This document shows positions 1 to 4,707 of a stretch of 6,388 nucleotides of DNA, piece by piece. Positions within the stretch are counted from its first letter, which is position 1. Each line of letters begins with the position of its first letter. The stretch is taken from NCBI GenBank assembly GCA_031269135.1, contig JAISZP010000214.1, positions 1 to 6,388 on the forward strand, in the 5' to 3' direction. This DNA comes from Deltaproteobacteria bacterium (GTDB taxonomy: Bacteria; Desulfobacterota; Desulfarculia; Adiutricales; Adiutricaceae). The position numbers and the translations under genes were made by a program. Under the pieces are notes generated by a model. That model was not told the origin of the DNA. It made no database searches and saw nothing but the letters and a program-made list of their open reading frames with translations.

Positions 1-189
1 TTGAACGACAATATAGTTGAACGACGACTTGGCTCAGCAAAAGCCAGTTGAACGACAGCCAGTTGAACGACGACCTGGCTCAGCAAAAGCCCGTTGAACG
101 ACAACCTGGCTCAGCAACAACCCAGTTGAACGACAGCCTAGCTCAACGACGACATAGTTGAACTACAATTATAGCTCAACAACAATACA
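1..189. repeat. Degenerate tandem repeat, about 31/32-bp units with 15-bp half units
   Basis: The seed GTTGAAC recurs at 16, 47, 62, 93, 125 and 157, and position 1 begins one base inside another copy. Spacings are therefore about 15, 31, 15, 31, 32 and 32. A full unit joins a first half (GTTGAACGACGACCT) to a second half (GGCTCAGCAAAAGCC). First halves also occur alone at 1-15 and 47-61, giving an approximate 46-bp higher-order period. The units at 16-46 and 62-92 differ at only two of 31 positions, while those from 125 onward are diverged. In the last two units GCTCAAC lies downstream of GTTGAAC and could pair with it imperfectly, forming weak hairpins. The array is cut by the window edge. 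All frames examined contain stops, so it does not look coding. Confidence 0.85.
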
Positions 190-308
190 TGTCGCCTGCG
201 GAAGGCAAGACGCCCCGAAGTCATCAAATGCGGCGCCATATTTCGCGGCGACGACATGGCTCGATGACAAATTAGCCGCCGGACGGCGCTCTTTCTGTCA
301 AGCTATGG

Positions 309-356
309 TATTTCAGCTGGTATTTCAGCCGAGATTTCAGCTGATATTTCAGCCGG
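309..356. repeat. 12-bp tandem repeat, four units
   Basis: Four contiguous 12-bp units lie at 309-320, 321-332, 333-344 and 345-356, with consensus TATTTCAGCYGG. The units differ from it at one or a few positions: C or T at position 10, and A or G changes at the ends and at the start of unit 3. The array is intergenic, 82 bp past the dapA stop codon. A 13-bp related sequence, TTCAGCCGGGCTT, occurs at 348-360 and again at 393-405. TTTAGTCGG recurs at 377-385 and 404-412. The whole 300-416 stretch therefore looks like nested local duplication. No protein or RNA role can be assigned. Confidence 0.9.
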
Positions 357-437
357 GCTTCGGCAGGCCCATGGTTTTAGTCGGCGCCTGGCTTCAGCCG
401 GGCTTTAGTCGGTCCCCGGCAACAGCTTCCAGGAGGC

Positions 438-1319
438 TTACGCCAAACCCCACTCGGAAGCGACCTTTTTAAGAGTCGCCTGCACATTTTCGGATGGCGG
501 ACACATCGGAAGACGCATTTCAGAGGTCATGCGACCGGTTAGACCCATAAGATACTTCAAGGGAATCGGGTTGGTCTCCAAAAACAAGGATCTAAAGAAG
601 GGGAGCATCTTAAAAAACAGCTCTCTTGTTTTGGCGATGTCGCCCTTCTCCCAAGCGGCCCACATTTCCACCAAAGGCTTAGGTATGATGTTGGCGGCGA
701 CGGAGATGACTCCTCCCCCGCCTACGCTCAACAGCGGCAGAGTCAAGCCGTCGTCTCCGCTGGTGACTAAAAAGTCCTTGCCGCACAGCTCGATGGTCCT
801 TATCATCTGGTTCAAGTCGCCGGTAGCCTCTTTGACGCCGATAATCAACGGGTGCCTGGAGAGTCTTTCCATGGTTTCAGGCAGAATATTCACCGAGCAG
901 CGGCCCGGAATATTGTAGAGGATGACCGGAAGCGAGGCCGCCTCGGCGACTGCCGTAAAGTGTCTATAAAGACCTTCCTGAGTCGGTTTATTGTAGTATG
1001 GGGAAACGAGCAACAACCCCTGGGCGCCGACGGAAGCGGCGTGCTTGGCCATGTAGATGGCCTCGGAGGTGGAGTTCGAACCGGCGCCGGCCAAGACCGG
1101 CACTCTGCCTTTAACCGCTTCGACGGTTAAGGAGACTACCCTATTGTGCTCGTCGTGACTCAGAGTCGGAGATTCTCCAGTCGTGCCGCAAGGCAAAACC
1201 GCATTGACGCCTTGTTCAATGACGTAATCGACGTGCTCGGCTAAAGCCTTCTCATCGACTTTTCCATCTCGAAAAGGAGTGACCAAAGCGGGAATGATTC
1301 CTCTAAATGAAACAGCCAT
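438..1319 (-). CDS. dapA: 4-hydroxy-tetrahydrodipicolinate synthase
   Basis: This cytosolic enzyme condenses pyruvate with aspartate semialdehyde, the first committed step of diaminopimelate and lysine synthesis. The 293 residues match the usual length of this TIM-barrel family. Visible motifs are GTTGES at 45-50 (pyruvate-binding Thr46 and Thr47), SPYYNKP at 106-112 (Tyr109), LYNIPGR at 134-140 (Tyr135, Arg140) and GVKEATGD at 161-168 with the Schiff-base Lys163. Counterparts of the E. coli lysine-inhibition site (His53, His56, Asn80, Glu84, Tyr106) are all present as His55, His58, Asn82, Glu86 and Tyr108. Feedback inhibition by lysine is therefore likely, although this is inferred from alignment by eye. 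The ATG at 1319 is preceded by GGTGAT at 1322-1327. It is the last gene of the visible run, 54 bp after dapF. The closest alternatives in the superfamily are N-acetylneuraminate lyase-type aldolases; the motifs and the lysA/dapF neighbours favour DapA strongly. Confidence 0.97.
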   Translation of the reverse strand: MAVSFRGIIPALVTPFRDGKVDEKALAEHVDYVIEQGVNAVLPCGTTGESPTLSHDEHNRVVSLTVEAVKGRVPVLAGAGSNSTSEAIYMAKHAASVGAQGLLLVSPYYNKPTQEGLYRHFTAVAEAASLPVILYNIPGRCSVNILPETMERLSRHPLIIGVKEATGDLNQMIRTIELCGKDFLVTSGDDGLTLPLLSVGGGGVISVAANIIPKPLVEMWAAWEKGDIAKTRELFFKMLPFFRSLFLETNPIPLKYLMGLTGRMTSEMRLPMCPPSENVQATLKKVASEWGLA

Positions 1320-1321
1320 AA

Positions 1322-1327
1322 ATCACC
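1322..1327 (-). promoter_or_regulatory. Ribosome binding site of dapA
   Basis: On the minus strand GGTGAT lies two bases before the ATG at 1319. It corresponds to the 3' part of the full consensus AAGGAGGTGATC, so the short gap to the start codon is equivalent to normal spacing for a GGAG core. It supports this ATG as the start. Confidence 0.55.
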
Positions 1328-1338
1328 AAGATTTCGTT

Positions 1339-1360
1339 AGAGCCGGAAATTAGGGGCTCT
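1339..1360 (-). other. Inverted repeat between dapF and dapA
   Basis: AGAGCC and GGCTCT form a perfect 6-bp stem around a 10-base loop in the 54-bp gap. No T-run follows on the minus strand, so it does not look like a terminator. It may be a transcript processing or stability element, or chance. Confidence 0.35.
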
Positions 1361-1373
1361 TAGTCAATTTTTG

Positions 1374-2216
1374 TTATTTTTTGAATAGATCCTGCTCGAC
1401 CTGACCGGAAAAAGTATACCTGACCGCGCCTATCAAAAAGACTTTTTCAGGCGATTCAGCCGGTCCCTCGAAGCGGACCGTCAGATCCTCTCCGCCTCTG
1501 GTCTTGCACAAAATCGAATTGCTCTTAACCAAGCCCTGGGCGGCGGAAAGAAGCGCCGAGGCGGTGACCCCGGTGCCGCAGGCCAGAGTCTCGTCTTCCA
1601 CGCCTCGTTCGTAAGTCCTGATGGCCAAACTATCGTCGGAGAGGATCTTTACGTAATCGACGTTGGCGCCGTCAGGTTGAAACGAAGAATGACGCCTGAC
1701 GAGACGGCCGTACTTTGGGACGTTGACCGCTTCCAGATCTTCGACCCAGGCCACGGCGTGAGGGACTCCGGTATTGATGCGGTGGTAAGTCTGACTAAAC
1801 CCGTCGACATCGACCAAAGCCGCGCCTTCGGGCCTTCCGATCTTAGGCAGCATGACGCTGACCACATGATCGGCGACCGAGGCCTCCACAATTCCGGCCT
1901 TCGTCTTAAAAGTCATTTCGGAAGTCGCGATGGACAAGACAGTCGCCAAATGAGCGGCGCAGCGGCTGGCGTTGCCGCACATATCCGCTTCCGAACCATC
2001 AGAGTTGAAAAACCTTACGGCGAAGTCGACTTCGTCGGGGCCTTCGGAGATGAAGACCGCTCCGTCCGCCCCAACTCCAAACTTTTGTCTGCACATGAGT
2101 TTGGTGATTTTCGCCAAATCGGCTTCCGGGATGATTAAATTCCAGTTGTCGATTATGACGAAATCATTGCCATGTCCGCTGTACTTATGGAATTTGAACT
2201 TTTCCAATTTTTCCAT
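1374..2216 (-). CDS. dapF: Diaminopimelate epimerase
   Basis: This enzyme interconverts LL- and meso-diaminopimelate without a cofactor, using a thiol/thiolate pair. The frame opens at a TTG (2252), but the ATG at 2216 gives 280 residues and the usual family beginning (KFHKYSGHGNDF), and AAAGGA lies 11 bases upstream. The two catalytic cysteines sit in conserved surroundings: Cys80 in NSDGSEADMCGN (71-82) and Cys213 in LACGTG (211-216). Other family motifs are GVGADG (47-52), GVPHAV (150-155), GANVDYV (183-189) and TYERGVEDET (201-210). The residue after CGN is Ala-Ser rather than the commoner Gly-x, a minor deviation. The gene lies between lysA (85 bp upstream) and dapA (54 bp downstream). 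Its presence shows that LL-diaminopimelate is an intermediate, arguing against reliance on direct meso-diaminopimelate dehydrogenase. No sign of truncation is seen. Confidence 0.97.
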   Translation of the reverse strand: MEKLEKFKFHKYSGHGNDFVIIDNWNLIIPEADLAKITKLMCRQKFGVGADGAVFISEGPDEVDFAVRFFNSDGSEADMCGNASRCAAHLATVLSIATSEMTFKTKAGIVEASVADHVVSVMLPKIGRPEGAALVDVDGFSQTYHRINTGVPHAVAWVEDLEAVNVPKYGRLVRRHSSFQPDGANVDYVKILSDDSLAIRTYERGVEDETLACGTGVTASALLSAAQGLVKSNSILCKTRGGEDLTVRFEGPAESPEKVFLIGAVRYTFSGQVEQDLFKK

Positions 2217-2227
2217 TATAGATTTTG

Positions 2228-2233
2228 TCCTTT
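2228..2233 (-). promoter_or_regulatory. Ribosome binding site of dapF
   Basis: AAAGGA on the minus strand lies 11 bases before the ATG at 2216. It is the only purine-rich core near the start and favours this ATG over the in-frame TTG at 2252, which lies upstream of this site. Confidence 0.5.
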
Positions 2234-2256
2234 GTTCAAGTTTTAGGATCAAGCCG

Positions 2257-2274
2257 CAGCGCGAACCTGCGCTG
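2257..2274 (-). other. Stem-loop between lysA and dapF
   Basis: CAGCGC and GCGCTG form a perfect GC-rich 6-bp stem with a 6-base loop (AGGTTC on the minus strand), midway in the 85-bp gap. It is followed by CGGCTTGATCC rather than a T-run, so a rho-independent terminator is unlikely. An mRNA stability or processing element is possible, but the sequence alone does not show this. Confidence 0.45.
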
Positions 2275-2278
2275 AGAT

Positions 2279-2322
2279 TTTAGAATTTTTCTCCAAGTAT
2301 ATTAGAATATTTCTCCAAGTAT
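2279..2322. repeat. 22-bp tandem duplication covering the lysA 3' end
   Basis: Positions 2279-2300 and 2301-2322 match at 20 of 22 bases; both differences are T/A changes. The upstream copy on the minus strand (2301-2322) encodes the last LysA residues ILGEIF and the stop. The second copy lies just past the stop and would read as ILGEKF with its own stop, although it falls in another frame relative to lysA because 22 is not a multiple of three. It looks like a fairly recent local duplication that left the gene product unchanged, or that replaced an older C-terminus. Confidence 0.85.
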
Positions 2323-3561
2323 GAGATTATCGTAAGTTTCTCTTTGTTTGATGAGCTTAAACGAGTCGCCCTCGACTAAGACTTCAGCCGGCCTGGTGCG
2401 AGAGTTGTAGTTGGAACTCATAGTCATGCCGTAAGCTCCGGCGTTGAGCACCGCCAAATATTCGCCCGGCTCGACCGGCGCGAGGGGTCTATCTTTAGCT
2501 AAAAAGTCTCCCGACTCGCAGACCGGGCCGACCACGTCCACCGTCAGGGGAGCCTGATTTTTCTCGTTGACCGTCTTGATCTGATGGTAAGAGCCGTAAA
2601 GGCAGGGCCGAATCAGATCGTTCATGGCGCCGTCGGTCACGACGAAATGCTTGAAATCCGTGCGCTTATTGTAGAGCACTTTAATCAGAAGCACCGCGGC
2701 GCTGCCGGCGACAGACCGTCCCGGCTCGACGATCAAGAACAGATCGTCTATGTCTCCAAGAACATTCAATACGGCCTCTCCATACTCCTTGGCCGTGGGA
2801 GGCTTCTCCTGATTGTAGCGTATACCCAAACCGCCGCCGAGGTCAATATAAGTCAAATTTATTCCTTGACTGCGAAGGTCCAAAAACAGGCGCTTGAGCC
2901 GCTCGCAGGCGGCCACGAAGGGTGCTACGGAGACGAGTTGGCTGCCAATATGGCAGTCAAGCCCAATCGCTTTGAGGCTGGGAGTGTTTTTAGCGATGCG
3001 GTAGAGCTCCATCGCCTCCGCCGCCGGCACTCCGAACTTGCTCTCCTTGAGGCCTGTAGCCACGTAAGGATGAGTCTGCGGGTCCACGTCAGGGTTTACC
3101 CTGACGGCTATCTGAGCGACCTTGCCTTTATCGGAAGCAACCTGGGCCAGAAGTGAGAGTTCTTGAGCCGACTCCACGTTAAACATCAATATCCCGGCGT
3201 CCAGGGCCTCGGCCATTTCATGGGCCGCTTTGCCCACGCCTGAGTAGACGATTTTTTTAGGGTCGATGCCTGCCTTACGGCAACGATACAATTCGCCGCC
3301 CGAGACGATGTCGGCGCCTGCGCCTAAGCCTGCCGCCTTTTTGAGCAAACCGACGTTCGAGGCCACCTTGACCGAGTAGCAGACCAGATGAGCCGCTCCC
3401 CGCAAGGCTTGGTCGATATTGATTATATTTTCGGCAAAAATTTCATTGCTGTAGACATAGGTCGGAGTGCCCGCCTCGGCGGCTATTTTATTTAGTTCGA
3501 CGCCTTCCACATGGAGGACGGAATTTTTATAGTCGATATTTTTATCGTCGAAATTGCTCAT
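2302..3561 (-). CDS. lysA: Diaminopimelate decarboxylase
   Basis: This PLP-dependent enzyme decarboxylates meso-diaminopimelate to L-lysine, the last step of the pathway. It belongs to the fold type III (alanine racemase-like barrel) decarboxylases. The frame opens at TTG 3573, but two adjacent ATGs follow at 3564 and 3561. GAGGT (3567-3571) sits 2 bases before the first and 5 before the second, so 3561 is preferred, giving 419 residues, a normal length. Landmarks in this numbering are the PLP lysine Lys65 in YSVKVASN, HIGSQ at 204-208, the phosphate-binding glycines GGGLG at 242-246, EPGR at 279-282, GPVCESGD at 345-352 (Cys348, Glu349 from the partner subunit) and GAYGMTMSSNYN at 375-386. 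The usual Ala-Asn after the lysine is Val-Ala here. The other branch of this fold, biosynthetic arginine decarboxylase, is much longer. The gene starts about 20 bp after the lipoprotein stop. Confidence 0.97.
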   Translation of the reverse strand: MSNFDDKNIDYKNSVLHVEGVELNKIAAEAGTPTYVYSNEIFAENIINIDQALRGAAHLVCYSVKVASNVGLLKKAAGLGAGADIVSGGELYRCRKAGIDPKKIVYSGVGKAAHEMAEALDAGILMFNVESAQELSLLAQVASDKGKVAQIAVRVNPDVDPQTHPYVATGLKESKFGVPAAEAMELYRIAKNTPSLKAIGLDCHIGSQLVSVAPFVAACERLKRLFLDLRSQGINLTYIDLGGGLGIRYNQEKPPTAKEYGEAVLNVLGDIDDLFLIVEPGRSVAGSAAVLLIKVLYNKRTDFKHFVVTDGAMNDLIRPCLYGSYHQIKTVNEKNQAPLTVDVVGPVCESGDFLAKDRPLAPVEPGEYLAVLNAGAYGMTMSSNYNSRTRPAEVLVEGDSFKLIKQRETYDNLILGEIF

Positions 3562-3566
3562 CATTG

Positions 3567-3571
3567 ACCTC
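3567..3571 (-). promoter_or_regulatory. Ribosome binding site of lysA
   Basis: GAGGT on the minus strand lies between the lipoprotein stop and the tandem ATGs. Its spacing is 2 bases to the ATG at 3564 and 5 to the ATG at 3561. It rules out the TTG at 3573, which it overlaps. Confidence 0.6.
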
Positions 3572-3582
3572 AACTGTCGGCT

Positions 3583-4707
3583 TTACAGACCCGGATCTTC
3601 AAATACCGGCCTCTCTTCTTCGGCGCTGGGAGGCTCTATCGGTCCGTAGAAAATGCCCCCCTCAGGCGAAGGATAACTCTCATTGGCCTGCGGGCTTGTA
3701 TCGACCGCCGTCACTCTGTAGCGCACTTCAACGCCCGGCTGAACCGTCTTGTCCAGATAGATGTTTTCCTTAAATAATCCGCCAAGCCTGGCGAAGTTTT
3801 TTTCTTGCCCTAACCGCCGGTAAAGGTAGTAGCCCAGCACCGTTTGGTCGTCGGCTCTGCTTTCCCAAGACAGCTGCACGCCGTCCGCGGTCATCGACAC
3901 GTCTACGTAGCTAGGCGGGGCGGGCGCGATATAGTCTTCGATCGCCACCCTCGCCGGGGTCGTCCAAGGGCCGGGGATGCGAGTATCGTCTTTGACTCTT
4001 ACCCATCTGGCCCGATAAGCATACTGGCTTCCGTAGCCGACGGAAAGATCCAAGCTGCCCTCTTTGGAAGGATCGAGGGTCGTAAAGGGACCTTCGCCTA
4101 TTTGCCTTTGGACTTCCACAACCAGATCGCCTTGTGCGGGCGGCCAATTCAATTTGACGGCCAGATCCTCGGGAGTCGCCGTAAAGCCGTGAAGTTCCCC
4201 AGGGTGCGGAAGCATCCAGACCGTAGTTTCGCTCCAGGCGTCAGGATGAACGGCGCCTCTCGGAGAAAAGCCGGCCACCCGGTAAACGTGCACTCTCCCT
4301 GGTCTTGGCTTCGTCTGCCAGCTGTAAGGTCCAGGCGCCAGGCTCTGACCCGGAGCGGGCGCATCCAAGTAGACGTCCGCAAGTTTTTGAGTCTTGACGG
4401 GACACCCCTGACAGAAATCTTCCAAATCGTAATCGGCTCCCCAAATCTCAAAATGATCCAAAGTCTGCACGGGTCTCTCGGCTATGTTGGTCTGAGACGG
4501 GGCGAAACTCAGCCAAAGATTGCCGTCGCTGTCGAGGGTCTGGGTAAAGTTTTCCACCTTGGCGGGGAGAGTCACGATTTCGGGATAGGGATGCGTCTTG
4601 ACGCCGCAGCCTGTCAAAACGACCGGCAAAACGACGGTCAAAAAGACGGGCAAAACGACGGCGGAGATAGCTAAAACGGCTTTTGAAAAAAATGTTGACC
4701 GCCTCAC
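3583..4707 (-). CDS. Secreted lipoprotein with fibronectin type III-like domains
   Basis: This is a predicted membrane-anchored lipoprotein of unknown function. Starting from GTG 4707 it has 374 residues. An Arg-Arg N-terminus and a hydrophobic segment (10-30) precede the lipobox LTGC, with the lipidated Cys34. The rest looks like three beta-sandwich modules of fibronectin III type at about 46-165, 168-255 and 262-352, judged from W and Y/R patterns such as VQLSW, YYLYRR and VRYRVTAVD. An acidic Pro-rich tail follows. A Cys pair in FCQGCP (99 and 102) lies in the first module. The GTG shares the bases GTGA with the argH stop, and AGAGGA lies 9 bases upstream. This indicates translational coupling, and favours GTG over the TTG at 4713. 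The signal peptide core is encoded by a 12-bp tandem repeat (4613-4660). Lipoproteins at this place between argH and lysA are, as I recall, known in deltaproteobacteria. A link to lysine or arginine metabolism is only suggested by location. Confidence 0.85.
   Translation of the reverse strand: MRRSTFFSKAVLAISAVVLPVFLTVVLPVVLTGCGVKTHPYPEIVTLPAKVENFTQTLDSDGNLWLSFAPSQTNIAERPVQTLDHFEIWGADYDLEDFCQGCPVKTQKLADVYLDAPAPGQSLAPGPYSWQTKPRPGRVHVYRVAGFSPRGAVHPDAWSETTVWMLPHPGELHGFTATPEDLAVKLNWPPAQGDLVVEVQRQIGEGPFTTLDPSKEGSLDLSVGYGSQYAYRARWVRVKDDTRIPGPWTTPARVAIEDYIAPAPPSYVDVSMTADGVQLSWESRADDQTVLGYYLYRRLGQEKNFARLGGLFKENIYLDKTVQPGVEVRYRVTAVDTSPQANESYPSPEGGIFYGPIEPPSAEEERPVFEDPGL
4613..4660 (-). repeat. 12-bp tandem repeat encoding the signal peptide core
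   Basis: Four 12-bp units lie at 4613-4624, 4625-4636, 4637-4648 and 4649-4660. On the plus strand they follow GKCAAAACGACS with few mismatches. Translated on the minus strand they give the tetrapeptides VVLP, VFLT, VVLP and VVLT, which form most of the hydrophobic stretch ending at the lipobox. The unit alternates (P, T, P, T), suggesting that a 24-bp dimer was duplicated. Because 12 is a multiple of three, unit gain or loss would lengthen or shorten the hydrophobic segment without a frameshift. Confidence 0.9.

Larger units (their letters stand above)
1..437. other. Gene-free, repeat-rich region downstream of dapA
   Basis: No coding region can be supported here. The longest open frame (158-472, plus strand) starts with TTG inside the repeat field, has no ribosome binding site, reads through the 12-bp repeats and runs into the antisense of the dapA 3' end. 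The region holds a 31/32-bp repeat field (1-189), a middle stretch (190-308), and a 12-bp array with related fragments (309-416). The middle stretch contains one probable diverged repeat copy near 247-277. It also has a weak two-part inverted repeat: GTCATC at 220-225 with GATGAC at 263-268, and GCCAT at 235-239 with ATGGC at 256-260. No stem followed by a T-run is seen after the dapA stop, so transcription termination is not explained by an obvious intrinsic terminator. In related clusters dapB would be expected about here. Confidence 0.75.

Noticed and set aside
1..189. CRISPR array
   Set aside because: Repeat units abut each other with no unique spacers, unit lengths vary between about 15 and 32, and no cas gene is near.
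220..268. Structured RNA from paired GTCATC/GATGAC and GCCAT/ATGGC
   Set aside because: The stems are short, separated by an uneven 9/2 internal loop and a 16-base loop, and could arise by chance; no other sign of an RNA gene.
385..402. Terminator for the dapA end: CCTGG / CCGGG stem around CTTCAG at 387-402
   Set aside because: The stem is 5 bp with a wobble pair and has no T-run on the minus strand.
158..472. Plus-strand open frame of 104 codons with FQLVFQP-like repeats
   Set aside because: It starts with TTG within the repeat field, has no ribosome binding site, owes its pattern to the 12-bp DNA repeat and runs antisense into the dapA end.
529..1130. Plus-strand frames opposite dapA
   Set aside because: They are antisense shadows of a gene with complete DapA motifs.
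2217..2252. TTG start of dapF at 2252
   Set aside because: The ATG at 2216 has a ribosome binding site and gives the standard N-terminus; the 12 extra residues match nothing usual in the family.
3844..4674. 276-codon plus-strand frame opposite the lipoprotein gene
   Set aside because: The minus-strand frame has a start with ribosome binding site, signal peptide, lipobox and domain patterns; the plus-strand product shows no recognisable family and lies against the direction of the operon.
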